Below, piece after piece: positions 1 through 8,930 of a stretch of DNA of 31,103 bases; position 1 is the stretch's first letter, and each line of letters starts with the position of its first letter. The DNA lies in assembly GCA_900550295.1 (NCBI GenBank), contig URRM01000011.1, forward strand, positions 1 through 31,103, given 5' to 3'. Source of the DNA: an uncultured bacterium (GTDB lineage Bacteria > Cyanobacteriota > Vampirovibrionia > Gastranaerophilales > Gastranaerophilaceae). A program made the position numbers and the translations under genes. The notes under the pieces were generated by a model that saw nothing but the letters and a program-made list of their open reading frames with translations, was not told the DNA's origin and searched no databases.

Positions 1-11
1 TTTTTATAAAA

Positions 12-30
12 TACACCCTAATAGTGTGTA
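12..30 (-). terminator. Possible weak terminator after the TPR gene
   Basis: Positions 12-19 and 23-30 form an eight-position stem with one mismatch and a three-base loop. On the minus strand it is followed by TTTTATAAAAA. It lies downstream of the minus-strand TPR gene and could end its transcript. The mismatch and the interrupted T run make this a weak call. Confidence 0.3.
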
Positions 31-74
31 GATAAAAATACTAATATATGGTAAAACTATAGATTTACCTATAA

Positions 75-737
75 TTATTTATGACATCTAAACATTGCAT
101 AATCTTTGAAAACAGAGTTGTGTCCGGTTTGTTTGTCAAAAGCCTCATAATAGGTGTAGGCTTTGCAATAATCGCCTTTTTGCAAGTAAACATCTGCCGA
201 ACTGGAAATAAAACATTCATCTTGAGTTATTTTATACGCTTCTTCAAGGTCGTTTAAGGATTTGTCATATTCACCGGCAATCAAATAGACGCTTGCTCTT
301 TCTTGATAAATTCTAGCGTTTGAAGAATTTATTTTTATTGCTTTATCAAACAAATCTAGAACTTTTGGCGTAATTTTTCCTTCTTTTTTGAAGTTTGCAA
401 CCGCCATTTCTGAGTAAGTGTCTGCATTTTCTTTGTATTCAAGTGATTTTTCAAAATATTTTAAAGAGTCATCATATTTATCTAAATTAAGATATGCATG
501 ACCTTTTAAATAGCATAAAAACGATGATTTTGGTGCTATTTTTAGCAGAAAATCAATTTTTTTAATAGATTTTTGCGGATTTGAGTTTATTTCTTTAAAA
601 AATGTGCAATAAGTTTTACAGCTAATTCCGGCAATTACAAACAACGCAATTGTAACCAAACAACCGATAAAGGTAAATTTGATTACAATGCGAAATTTGT
701 CAAAATTTTCTTGAATTGTGTCTAAAAGTTTATCCAT
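75..737 (-). CDS. Membrane-anchored TPR-repeat protein
   Basis: A 220-residue protein with one hydrophobic segment at about residues 19-41, followed by helical repeats from about residue 55 to the end. Phrases such as 'LKGHAYLNLDKYDDSLKYFEK' type pairs and 'AGEYDKSLNDLEEAYKI' follow the TPR spacing of small residues and A/Y positions, giving roughly four repeats. TPR proteins are protein-interaction scaffolds; no partner or catalytic role is visible. The anchor suggests that the repeats are held at the cytoplasmic membrane, with orientation undetermined. It follows the sugar porter on the same strand by about 30 bases. No Shine-Dalgarno sequence precedes the ATG; a weak TTAGAC-17-TAAATT-6-ATG arrangement makes a leaderless start possible. 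Confidence 0.7.
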   Translation of the reverse strand: MDKLLDTIQENFDKFRIVIKFTFIGCLVTIALFVIAGISCKTYCTFFKEINSNPQKSIKKIDFLLKIAPKSSFLCYLKGHAYLNLDKYDDSLKYFEKSLEYKENADTYSEMAVANFKKEGKITPKVLDLFDKAIKINSSNARIYQERASVYLIAGEYDKSLNDLEEAYKITQDECFISSSADVYLQKGDYCKAYTYYEAFDKQTGHNSVFKDYAMFRCHK

Positions 738-768
738 AGATTAAATTTAAGGATTATTTTTTCAATGT

Positions 769-2127
769 CTAAAATTTTCTTGGATTAACGTTATTTACCC
801 AGTTTTCTTCAATTTTTTCCAATGAAATACCTTTTGTTTCCGGCACAAAGAAGTAAACGAAGATTATACATAGGATTGAAACGAAACCGAACATCCAGAA
901 GGTCCATGCTCCACCAATTCTGTGTAATAGAATTGGGAAACTTGCAACAACAAAGAAGTTGAAAGCAAAGTTTGAAACTGTGCAAATACTCATTGAAATT
1001 CCACGTATTTTTAATGGGAAAACTTCTGAAACGATAATCCAGCCAACAGGTCCTAAGCTCATTGCAAAGAAAATAATGTAAGTTACTAAACTTCCAACGG
1101 CAACCCATTTTTGATATGAACCTAAAGTTCCTGCAAATGCAAAAGAGGTACCCAGTGCGAACAAACTAAGCATTACACCTGTCAAACCAAAGTATAACAA
1201 AGGTTTTCTACCCAATCTGTCAGTAAAGTAAATTGCAACAATTGTCATCAAGAAATTGATTATACCAATACCTGCAGTTGCGTAAATAGCTGTGATATTG
1301 CTGTCAAAGCCTGCAGATTTAAAGATTGTAGGTGCATAATAAATGATAGTGTTTATGCCTGTACAAATTTGCGCAAACATAATACCGATACCTACGATAA
1401 AAGGCATAATCATCCATTTTTTGAAGATAAATTTTTCTTTGTTTTCAGAACTTTTGTTAATAGTTTGTTTAATATCTTCAACTTCTTTTTCAGCATCAAT
1501 TGTAGGTTCAATTTTTTTGAATACTTTTTTAGCTTCTTCATCTCTGTTTTTGCTAACAAGCCAACGAGGGGTGTCTTGCATCAAGCTCATGCCAACTAAT
1601 AAAATTAAACTTGGTACAACACCTGCAAATAGCATCCAACGCCAACTGTAAACCGCATTAGCAAAGGCTGAATTTATTACATAAGAGAATAAAATACCGG
1701 CTGTAATTGCCCATTGGTATAAAGAAACAAGAGTTCCTCGCAAAGCTTTTGGTGAAATTTCTGACAAGTACAAAGGTACAACGAAATTAACGATACCAAC
1801 AGCAAAGCCGACAAAAATTCTTGAAAGTATTAAAATGAAAACATTTGGTGCTAAAGCACACATAATTGAACCCACCATAAAAATTATAGCGGTTGCCATA
1901 ATGATTTTTTTACGTCCAAAAATGTCAGCCAAAATACCGTTGGTTGCCGCACCAATTACAGCACCTATTAAAACAGAACTTACTAAAAATCCTTGAAGGG
2001 AATCAGATAAGTCCCAAGTTTCGTTAATAAACAATAATGCTCCTGAGATTACGCCTGTGTCATATCCGGACAACAGACCACCCAAAGATGCAACTATAGC
2101 AACAATATAAAGCCAAATGTATTTCAT
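769..2127 (-). CDS. Sugar-proton symporter, MFS sugar porter family
   Basis: A 452-residue integral membrane protein with about twelve hydrophobic segments. It carries the sugar-porter signatures: GYDTGVISGAL in the first helix (about residues 21-31), GRKK after helix 2 (71-74), DTPRWL before the central loop (about 185-190), DRLGRK in the second half, and PETKG near the C terminus (about 429-433). Family members (XylE, AraE, GalP) import pentoses or hexoses with protons; the substrate cannot be read from the sequence. The start has a clear AAAGGAG ribosome binding site. The gene is divergent from pepT across about 56 bp of AT-rich DNA that must hold both promoters. No catabolic sugar genes are adjacent. 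Confidence 0.9.
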   Translation of the reverse strand: MKYIWLYIVAIVASLGGLLSGYDTGVISGALLFINETWDLSDSLQGFLVSSVLIGAVIGAATNGILADIFGRKKIIMATAIIFMVGSIMCALAPNVFILILSRIFVGFAVGIVNFVVPLYLSEISPKALRGTLVSLYQWAITAGILFSYVINSAFANAVYSWRWMLFAGVVPSLILLVGMSLMQDTPRWLVSKNRDEEAKKVFKKIEPTIDAEKEVEDIKQTINKSSENKEKFIFKKWMIMPFIVGIGIMFAQICTGINTIIYYAPTIFKSAGFDSNITAIYATAGIGIINFLMTIVAIYFTDRLGRKPLLYFGLTGVMLSLFALGTSFAFAGTLGSYQKWVAVGSLVTYIIFFAMSLGPVGWIIVSEVFPLKIRGISMSICTVSNFAFNFFVVASFPILLHRIGGAWTFWMFGFVSILCIIFVYFFVPETKGISLEKIEENWVNNVNPRKF

Positions 2128-2183
2128 AGAACTCCTTTCTGTTTATAATATAATACTATATAAATACACAAAAAGGAGAAATT

Positions 2184-3449
2184 ATGACACCCATAAATGA
2201 ACTAATTGATACAGAAAGATTAAAGAAATTATTCGTAAAAATGGCTGAAATTGATACAGGTTCTTGCGAAGAAACAAAACCAAAAATTGGTGCAAGCACT
2301 AAAAAACAAGTTGAATTTGCAAAGAAAATTCTTGTTAAAGAAATGAAGAAAATGGGATTGAAGGATGTTAAACTAGATAAAACCCATACAGTAACCGCAA
2401 CTTTAAAGGGTAATATTAAAGAAAATCTTACAATCGGTTTGATTGCGCATATGGATACGAGCGAACAAGCTCCGACAGGACCGGTTAAACCTCAAGTTCA
2501 TGACTACAAAGACGGAGATATTGAATTAAACGGTGTTAAGATTGATGCTATTGATTTAGAGCCTTATAAAAATAATACAATTATAACTTCTGATGGCACA
2601 ACTCTTTTGGGCGCCGATGATAAAGCCGGTGTTGCAGAAATTCTTGAGGCGATTAAAGTCTTGATAGAAAACCCTGAAATTAAGCGCCCTACACTCAGAA
2701 TTGCAATTACTCCGGATGAAGAAATTGGTGAAGGCGTAACAAATTTTGATATTAAAAAATTTGGTGCGAATGTTGCCTACACTGTCGATGGTTCAGAAGT
2801 TGATAACATTGAATCAGAAACCTTTAATGCATTCAATCCAGAAATTATAATCGAAGGTATTCCTGTTCATTGCGGTTATGCTTACGGAAAGATGGTTAAT
2901 GCAATTGAGGTTGCAAGCGCTATTATGTCAAAAATTCCAAAAAACGAACTTCCTGAAACAACTCAAAATAAAGAAGGATATTACCATGTAGACAGTATTA
3001 ACGGTGATGTTAACAAAGTTGTTATGAAAATGCTTGTTAGGGATTTTAATTTTGAAAATGAACTAAAAAGAATTAAATTTTTGCGCAACATTATAAAAGA
3101 AGTTGAAACTCAATACAAAGGTTGTAAAATTACATTCAAAGAAAATGAAAAATATCATAATATGAAAGAAAAGTTGAATGAGTTGCCAGAGGTAATTGAG
3201 TATGCTAAACTTGCACTTAAGCGTTCCGGATTTACAAACCCTAAAGAACCTCCGGTTAGAGGCGGTACGGATGGTGCAATGCTTACATTAAGAGGTCTTT
3301 TGACTCCAAATTTAGGCACAGGCGGCGTAAATTTCCACTCTAAGAAGGAATTTATTTCACTTCAAGCAATGCAAAAAAGTGTTGAAAATATTATAAATTT
3401 GGTTTCAGTTTGGGCTGAAAAAGCAGATGAAATAACTAAAAAGCTATAA
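2184..3449 (+). CDS. pepT: Peptidase T (tripeptide aminopeptidase)
   Basis: This 421-residue M20-family metallopeptidase should remove the N-terminal residue from tripeptides in the cytoplasm using two zinc ions. The metal-site pattern is complete: HMDT (H89, D91), GADDKAG (bridging Asp at about 145), PDEE (E179 general base, E180 ligand), VDGSE (D202) and FHSKKEF (H385). The length matches the family (about 410). The start is fixed by AAGGAG eight bases before the ATG. It is followed after two bases by the pnuC-like gene, so the two are probably cotranscribed. Peptide salvage suits an organism living on host- or diet-derived peptides. Confidence 0.95.
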   Translation: MTPINELIDTERLKKLFVKMAEIDTGSCEETKPKIGASTKKQVEFAKKILVKEMKKMGLKDVKLDKTHTVTATLKGNIKENLTIGLIAHMDTSEQAPTGPVKPQVHDYKDGDIELNGVKIDAIDLEPYKNNTIITSDGTTLLGADDKAGVAEILEAIKVLIENPEIKRPTLRIAITPDEEIGEGVTNFDIKKFGANVAYTVDGSEVDNIESETFNAFNPEIIIEGIPVHCGYAYGKMVNAIEVASAIMSKIPKNELPETTQNKEGYYHVDSINGDVNKVVMKMLVRDFNFENELKRIKFLRNIIKEVETQYKGCKITFKENEKYHNMKEKLNELPEVIEYAKLALKRSGFTNPKEPPVRGGTDGAMLTLRGLLTPNLGTGGVNFHSKKEFISLQAMQKSVENIINLVSVWAEKADEITKKL

Positions 3450-3451
3450 AA

Positions 3452-4171
3452 ATGATTAAAGAAAAACTACAAAATAATATTTTTGTTCTGGCCTTCAAAA
3501 ACCTTCGTTGGTTTGAATGGGTAATGTTTTTGGCAATGATTTTTATTGGTGCTTTTTATATGTTTACCGATAAAACGCACCCTCATTGGTATTTGACTGT
3601 AAATTATATTTCTTCCATTATGGGTATATCATGTATTTTCTTATGTGCCCATGCCAGTTGGCCTAAATGGATTTTTGGGATTATAAACACTGTTTTATAC
3701 TCAATAATTCTTTTTTATAACCATGTTTACGGAACTTTTGCGCTAGAAATGCTGTATTATTTGCCATGCGGTATTGTTGGTTTGTATTTATGGACAAGAC
3801 ACTTGGATAAAAAAGAAAAAGATAAATGTAAAACTCGTGTTATGAGTTGGAAACTCAGACTTTTAATGTTTGCTATAGTGATTGCAAGTTCGCTTACACT
3901 AAGATATTTTTTAGTAAAAATTGGTGGTGCAACCCCTCTTTTGGATGCAATAACTGTTTCTTTAGGTATAATTGCAACCTTCTATGAGATAAAACGTTTT
4001 GCAGATCAATATTTTTTGTGGTTAATATCTGATGTAATTGCTATCACTCAATGGATTTTGCTTGGTGATGTAATTATGATTACAAAAAAATCAATTTATT
4101 TTGTAATGTCTATTATTGGCATAATTAATTGGATGAGAATGCAAAAAGAACGAAATACAGAAAATTCATAG
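3452..4171 (+). CDS. pnuC: PnuC-type nicotinamide riboside / vitamin transporter
   Basis: A 239-residue membrane protein with about seven hydrophobic segments and many aromatic residues. The last third, with an LLDAITVSLGIIATF segment followed by an R..DQYFLWL helix, is the conserved PnuC layout. PnuC proteins move nicotinamide riboside by facilitated diffusion, and phosphorylation inside the cell traps it for NAD synthesis; related proteins carry other vitamins, so the substrate is only probable. The ATG lies two bases after the pepT stop with no separate Shine-Dalgarno sequence, which implies translational coupling. No nadR-like kinase gene is nearby. Confidence 0.75.
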   Translation: MIKEKLQNNIFVLAFKNLRWFEWVMFLAMIFIGAFYMFTDKTHPHWYLTVNYISSIMGISCIFLCAHASWPKWIFGIINTVLYSIILFYNHVYGTFALEMLYYLPCGIVGLYLWTRHLDKKEKDKCKTRVMSWKLRLLMFAIVIASSLTLRYFLVKIGGATPLLDAITVSLGIIATFYEIKRFADQYFLWLISDVIAITQWILLGDVIMITKKSIYFVMSIIGIINWMRMQKERNTENS

Positions 4172-4196
4172 ATTAATTTAATTATGGAGAAAACGA

Positions 4197-5804
4197 TTGG
4201 AAAATATTCTAAAAAAATGTTCTTTTATAAAAGGTGAAGTTTTCGGAGCAATGATTGCGGGAATTATTGCTTTTCCTCAAGCACTTGCTTTTGGTGTTGC
4301 TTCGGGTTTTGGTGCTTCTGCCGGAATTTGGGGTGCAATAATTCTTTCGTTTATTGTTGGGCTTGTCGGTAGCAAGGTTCCTGTTATTTCAGGTCCGACA
4401 GCTCCTGTAGCAATAATTTTAGCTTCTGCTTTTGCCGTAACTTCCGGAAAAGTTTCCGATGTTATATTGATTTTGATTATGGCATCAATTTTGCAGATTT
4501 TAATTTCACTAACTTCAGCTCCAAAATTGATTAAATATGTTCCTTATCCTGTTATATCAGGTTTTTTGAGCGGTATCGGGTTAATTATAATAATTCTGCA
4601 AACACCTGTTTTGTTAGGAGCTGTTGCAAAATCTTCAACAATTGAAACCTTGATGAATTTGCCGAGTTTAATGAATTTAATAAGCTTACATTCAACAATT
4701 CTGGGTATTGCAACCTTGTTATTGCTGTTTTTTACTCCAAAATTTATATCAAGAATTATTCCCGTACAATTGTTGGTTTTGGTCGTAATGACTGTTGTTG
4801 CCTACTATTCAGGTTGGGATGTAGCAAAGATTTCAACAATGAGCGTAAGTTTTCCAAAATTGATAATTCCAAGTTTTTCAATAGATTTAATTTCAAAATA
4901 CTTCCCTTTAGCATTAACTCTAGCCTTTGTGGCAACTAGTGAAAGTTTACTAACAGGCGTAATCATAGATTCATTAACAAAACACAAACATAATTCAAAA
5001 CAATTGATTTTTGTTCACGGAATCGGTAATTTAATCTGCTCTCTAACAGGTTCAATGGGTGGTTCTGCGGCTACTATGAGAAGTGTTGCTGCGGTTAAAA
5101 ATGATGCTAAAACAAATCTTTCTTCCATTATTAGTTCAATATTTTTGCTAATTGTTTTGTTAAAATTCAGTTGGTTTATCGTTCAAATTCCAATTTGTGT
5201 TTTGGCAGGTATTTTGATTAAAATTGGTTTAGATATTATCGATTTTAAAATTTTGAAAATTCTGAAATTTGCGCCAAAAGACGATTTAACAGTTTTGGTA
5301 ATAGTTTTATTTTTAACCGTATTTTATAATTTAATCTTTGCTATAGGTGTCGGAATTGTTTTATCTTCTCTTCTTTATGCAAAAAGAGTTGCAGATAATA
5401 CGGTTATAAAAGAGAAACAAGACTTTGATACATATTCTGATTATGAAATTAGTGTTGAGCAAAGTTCTCATTACAAAATCAGAATACTTCACCTTGACGG
5501 ACAGTTTTTCTTTGGCTCAATAAGTCAAATAGTATCGCATTTTGATGAATTGTTGGAAACAAAATACATAATATTAACGTATAATTCGAATAATGAACTT
5601 GATATGTCTGCAATTTTTGCACTGGAGGATATTATTGTAAGATTGCAGTCACAAAATATAAAATTATTCCTAGTGATTACGAATGATAATGTACGAGAAA
5701 AAATTATTGAAATGCATACAATAACAGAACAAATTGGCGAAGAATCTTTGTTTAAAGAAGAAAAAGATGCAATTACTGTTGCAAGCAATAAAATTACAAT
5801 GTAA
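4197..5804 (+). CDS. SulP-family anion transporter with STAS domain
   Basis: A 535-residue SLC26/SulP protein. Residues about 10-395 are membrane-spanning and include the family hallmark FPQALAFG near residue 27 and the GPTAPVA segment of the core domain. Residues about 425-530 form a cytoplasmic STAS domain. Members carry sulfate, bicarbonate or other small anions or dicarboxylates; which one cannot be decided here. The start is TTG: GGAG ends seven bases upstream of it, and the nearby ATG at 4184 is out of frame. The gene follows pnuC by 25 bases and is closed by a strong hairpin terminator. Confidence 0.85.
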   Translation: MENILKKCSFIKGEVFGAMIAGIIAFPQALAFGVASGFGASAGIWGAIILSFIVGLVGSKVPVISGPTAPVAIILASAFAVTSGKVSDVILILIMASILQILISLTSAPKLIKYVPYPVISGFLSGIGLIIIILQTPVLLGAVAKSSTIETLMNLPSLMNLISLHSTILGIATLLLLFFTPKFISRIIPVQLLVLVVMTVVAYYSGWDVAKISTMSVSFPKLIIPSFSIDLISKYFPLALTLAFVATSESLLTGVIIDSLTKHKHNSKQLIFVHGIGNLICSLTGSMGGSAATMRSVAAVKNDAKTNLSSIISSIFLLIVLLKFSWFIVQIPICVLAGILIKIGLDIIDFKILKILKFAPKDDLTVLVIVLFLTVFYNLIFAIGVGIVLSSLLYAKRVADNTVIKEKQDFDTYSDYEISVEQSSHYKIRILHLDGQFFFGSISQIVSHFDELLETKYIILTYNSNNELDMSAIFALEDIIVRLQSQNIKLFLVITNDNVREKIIEMHTITEQIGEESLFKEEKDAITVASNKITM

Positions 5805-5818
5805 TATCAACATAGAGT

Positions 5819-5850
5819 AAGTAAGTCAGGCATTGCCTAACTTACTTTTT
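5819..5850. terminator. Bidirectional terminator between SulP and Hcp-like genes
   Basis: AAGTAAGT (5819-5826) pairs with ACTTACTT (5840-5847). Inside it AGGC pairs with GCCT around an ATT loop, with a single opposed C/A pair between the two stems. A T run follows on the plus strand. The minus-strand stop codon of the Hcp-like gene lies at its edge, so the hairpin sits exactly between the two convergent genes. Confidence 0.85.
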
Positions 5851-7453
5851 AAGATGATTTTATAATCTCCATATCATCTCTTGGGGTTGAAATTATTTTT
5901 ATGTCAAAAATATCCTTGAAGGCATCCAAAATAATCTGATTTATTACCATTGGAGAGCAATGACTCAAGAAAATATTTTTTGCACCCAAAGCTTTTAAAT
6001 TAAGCATATTTGCAATAGCGTATTTGTCACATTTTGTCAAAAATACTGACATATCAAATTTTTTGTCAGGCATTTTTTTGTTTAATTCTTCCATAATTTT
6101 ATACATTATCGAAAAATCGTAGCTTGAATTAATTTGGAAAGTATTTGCCTTTGGAATATAAGTAGAAAGCGTAATTGCATAGGTGTTTTGAGGTAAGTTT
6201 TTAAGCAATCTCTCAAAATACCGTTTTTGAAGTGAAGTATGGTTTAAAATTCCAATTAAGACCAGATGTCTGATGTTTCTGGCATGAATTTTTGCGATAA
6301 TACTATCCACTCGTTTTTCAATAACTCCGTCTTGAAACCCTAAAATAAGAGGTTCTCTGACTTGACCTTTAGCAAAGCCCTTTGCTCCGAGTGCAGATTT
6401 TATAAATGGTTTAAAATCTCCATTTTCTATTTTAGTAACCCCTTTAGGAGCATTTAAATCAGTCGTGAAAAGTCTTCCACGATAAAGATATTCAACATTT
6501 TGGAGTGAGTTTTTAGTCATCAAAATTGCCCCCGGAAAGGTTGCAAAATCAAGAAGACAGTTTTCTACTCCCAGTCCAAATTGTCCTTTTAATTGAGGGT
6601 AAACTTTCAATTTTGGAAACGTATGACCAACAATCATTGAACCGTGTGTGTAAACGTCTATATCTGTATTCATCGTTGCTTTTAAAACCGCTTCAAGTTC
6701 TTTTAAGTTTGAACCTGAAACCAAAACGGCTTTATGAGGTCTTGTTGAAAATGAAACTTCAACTGTTTCAGGTATACCAAATGTTTCAATCTCAATATTA
6801 TGCAACATTCTGATTAGTTTGTAATTTATTTTAGTGAAACTTTCAATTACTTTTTTTAGTTTATCGGGCGAAACTTTTCTGTAATTAATCATATTCAATA
6901 AGTGGAGCATTGAATAATATGCTTCTTCACAATTTTTGTTATAACTGTTAAGTTGAATCAGGTTGATACAAACGTTTTTTATCAATACGAACATTATTTC
7001 ATAGAGATGTCGTTGTTTTGCGGTTAAAAGTTTATTTTTTCTGATAAATTCTTTTTCACCTTGTTTTATCGCTTCGTTTAAATCAAGTTGTTTATCAACT
7101 TTTAATTGGCTTTCAAGTTTTTCCGCCGTAACATTGTTATCTTTGCAAATGCGTTCATAAAGGATTTTAGACTGTCTAAGATTTTCATAGATAGTCATAA
7201 TAATATTTTTGAACTGTTCTTGAGAATAGTCAGTATTGGAAACAAGTCCTGAGAGCGTATTTATAATATTGTCTTTAATAACTTTGTTCGTAACCCCACG
7301 TTTTTTGAGTTTTAGGGTATAAAAAGCAAGTTGTTTTAAATACATTATGATAACTTCTTGCAAAGAAGATATAGTCGGATCGGTTGCACAAACACCTTTT
7401 GCCGTGCAACTATCAAAATTGTAATCATCGTATTGGTAATAATTATAAAACAT
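5849..7453 (-). CDS. Hybrid-cluster-protein (Hcp) homologue lacking most cluster ligands
   Basis: This 534-residue protein aligns along its whole length with Hcp, the iron-sulfur protein that reduces hydroxylamine or nitric oxide. Recognisable Hcp segments are CTAKGVC (16-22), VYTHGSM (267-273), FPGAILMTKNS (306-316) and LKALGAKNIFLS (486-497). The ligands are mostly gone. In the N-terminal cluster site the first two Cys are Tyr (Y3, Y6) and only C16 and C22 remain. In the hybrid-cluster site H270 remains, the Cys of the TTNC motif is S316, the GGCDG Cys region reads GILNHTS (401-407), and the later two Cys positions hold S/T (about 430-431 and 443-444). The two Glu ligands appear as D302 and D476. 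The reading frame is intact, so this looks like a maintained non-redox relative. The start matches the family N terminus and has AAAAGGTG upstream. Confidence 0.8.
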   Translation of the reverse strand: MFYNYYQYDDYNFDSCTAKGVCATDPTISSLQEVIIMYLKQLAFYTLKLKKRGVTNKVIKDNIINTLSGLVSNTDYSQEQFKNIIMTIYENLRQSKILYERICKDNNVTAEKLESQLKVDKQLDLNEAIKQGEKEFIRKNKLLTAKQRHLYEIMFVLIKNVCINLIQLNSYNKNCEEAYYSMLHLLNMINYRKVSPDKLKKVIESFTKINYKLIRMLHNIEIETFGIPETVEVSFSTRPHKAVLVSGSNLKELEAVLKATMNTDIDVYTHGSMIVGHTFPKLKVYPQLKGQFGLGVENCLLDFATFPGAILMTKNSLQNVEYLYRGRLFTTDLNAPKGVTKIENGDFKPFIKSALGAKGFAKGQVREPLILGFQDGVIEKRVDSIIAKIHARNIRHLVLIGILNHTSLQKRYFERLLKNLPQNTYAITLSTYIPKANTFQINSSYDFSIMYKIMEELNKKMPDKKFDMSVFLTKCDKYAIANMLNLKALGAKNIFLSHCSPMVINQIILDAFKDIFDIKIISTPRDDMEIIKSS

Positions 7454-7542
7454 AAGAAAACACCTTTTGATGTATAATAACCAATTTTTGCAAGTTTTTA
7501 ATGCGACTTTCGGGCTATTATTTGTGCCAATAGGATTAAAAT

Positions 7543-7580
7543 TTGCATGTAAATTATGTTATCGCTATAATCGAGATATG
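7543..7580 (+). promoter_or_regulatory. Leaderless promoter of mnmE
   Basis: TTGCAT (7543-7548), a 17-base spacer and a perfect TATAAT (7566-7571) place the expected transcription start about seven bases later, on the A of the ATG at 7578. There is no Shine-Dalgarno sequence between the box and the ATG. This decides the mnmE start and implies a leaderless mRNA. Confidence 0.7.
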
Positions 7581-8909
7581 AACATTATTCAAGAATTTGA
7601 CACAATTACGGCTATTTCAACTCCTTTAGGTACAGGCGGAGTTGGTGTTATAAGAATTTCAGGTGAAAAAAGTTTTGAAATTACAGAACGTATTTTTACC
7701 GGTAAAATTACACCTAGAATGATTTGTCATGGTTGGATTGTTGACGGTGACAAAAAAGTCGATGAGGTTGTTGTATTACCATTTAAAAATCCAAATAGCT
7801 ACACCGGTGAGGATGTAATCGAAATTCAGTGTCACGGCGGTATTAACGTTGTTAAAAATATTTTGGAAATTGTTTTAAAAACTGGCGCAAGAATGGCTGA
7901 AAGAGGCGAGTTTACAAAAAGAGCTTTCTTGAATAAAAAGTTAGATTTATCTCAAGCGGAAGCTGTTGCTGATTTAATTCATTCAAAAACTCAAAATTTT
8001 GCAATTCAATCAGCAAAAAATTTGTCAGGAGTTTTAGCACAAAAAGTTTTGGAAATTAAGGGTGATATTTTTGAAACACTTTCCAGAATTGTTGCAGGAA
8101 TTGATTTTCCTGAAGATGTTGCAGAACCGACTTACGAAAGTTTGATGAGTGATTTTGAAAACGAAATCGAAAAAATCGACAAAATTTTATCAAACGCACA
8201 ATCAAGCAACATTATGCGTCAAGGGATTAAGATTGCAATTGTCGGGAAACCAAATGTCGGTAAATCTTCATTGTTCAATACCTTATTAAGCCTTGATAGA
8301 GCGATTGTTACAGATATTGCAGGTACAACTCGTGATGTTTTAACAGAAACTTTGGATTTAGGTATACCGGTTACATTGATTGATACAGCGGGTATCAGAG
8401 AAGACGAAAGTGTTGATAAAGTTGAAGAAATCGGTATTGAATATTCTAAACAAGCGGCAAAAGAGGCTGATTTAGTAATATTTATGTATGATTTAACAAG
8501 CGGATTGAATAATGCAGACAAAATTATTTTAGATTTTATCAAGGATAAAAAACATCTTATAATCGCAAACAAATGTGATTTATCTCAAGAACGTCCAAAA
8601 GATGCTATTTGCATTTCTGCAAAAGCAGAATTGGGAATTGAAGAATTAAAACAAAAAATTAAAGAAATTATTTTGGAATTTTCTCCGGAAGATACAGAAT
8701 TTATTACAAATAAGCGCCAACAAGATTGTTTGGAAAAAGCAAAAGAAAGCTTAATGCAAGCATATATGGCGGCAAAGGTAAATGAACTTCAGGATTTAAT
8801 TTCAATTGATGTAAAACAAGCACTTTTGTGTTTGGATGAAATTACCGGAGAAGTAATTACAGACGACATTTTAAACAATATTTTTGATAATTTTTGCATT
8901 GGCAAATAA
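7578..8909 (+). CDS. mnmE: tRNA modification GTPase MnmE
   Basis: MnmE works with MnmG to install the 5-aminomethyl-type modification on wobble U34 of certain tRNAs. The 443-residue protein has the N-terminal folate-binding domain (DTITAISTPLGTGG at about 8-21), a helical domain, and an inserted G domain with GKPNVGKS (223-230), DIAGTTRD (246-253), DTAG (269-272), NKCD (331-334) and SAK (347-349). The C terminus is the diagnostic CIGK (440-443) with its functional Cys. An in-frame extension to 7467 adds 37 residues unlike the family. I reject it because the promoter lies inside it and the family N terminus begins at 7578. The gene ends 18 bases before ribE. Confidence 0.95.
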   Translation: MNIIQEFDTITAISTPLGTGGVGVIRISGEKSFEITERIFTGKITPRMICHGWIVDGDKKVDEVVVLPFKNPNSYTGEDVIEIQCHGGINVVKNILEIVLKTGARMAERGEFTKRAFLNKKLDLSQAEAVADLIHSKTQNFAIQSAKNLSGVLAQKVLEIKGDIFETLSRIVAGIDFPEDVAEPTYESLMSDFENEIEKIDKILSNAQSSNIMRQGIKIAIVGKPNVGKSSLFNTLLSLDRAIVTDIAGTTRDVLTETLDLGIPVTLIDTAGIREDESVDKVEEIGIEYSKQAAKEADLVIFMYDLTSGLNNADKIILDFIKDKKHLIIANKCDLSQERPKDAICISAKAELGIEELKQKIKEIILEFSPEDTEFITNKRQQDCLEKAKESLMQAYMAAKVNELQDLISIDVKQALLCLDEITGEVITDDILNNIFDNFCIGK

Positions 8910-8930
8910 TTATGGTACAATAAAGTTATG
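8894..8930 (+). promoter_or_regulatory. Leaderless, extended -10 promoter of ribE
   Basis: TTGCAT (8894-8899) overlaps the last codons of mnmE. After 16 bases come TACAAT (8916-8921), preceded by TGG (an extended -10), and then six bases to the ATG at 8928. No ribosome binding site is present. Because the leader is absent, an FMN riboswitch cannot precede ribE on this transcript. Confidence 0.6.

Noticed and set aside
50..69. GGTAAA / TTTACC six-base hairpin after the TPR gene
   Set aside because: Short, AT-rich, without a T run; likely chance.
7467..7577. In-frame N-terminal extension of mnmE
   Set aside because: The 37 extra residues are unlike the family and contain the TTGCAT-17-TATAAT promoter; the family N terminus starts at 7578.
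8910..8927. FMN riboswitch before ribE
   Set aside because: The gap is only 18 bases and the promoter points to a leaderless transcript; no riboswitch-like folding is possible.
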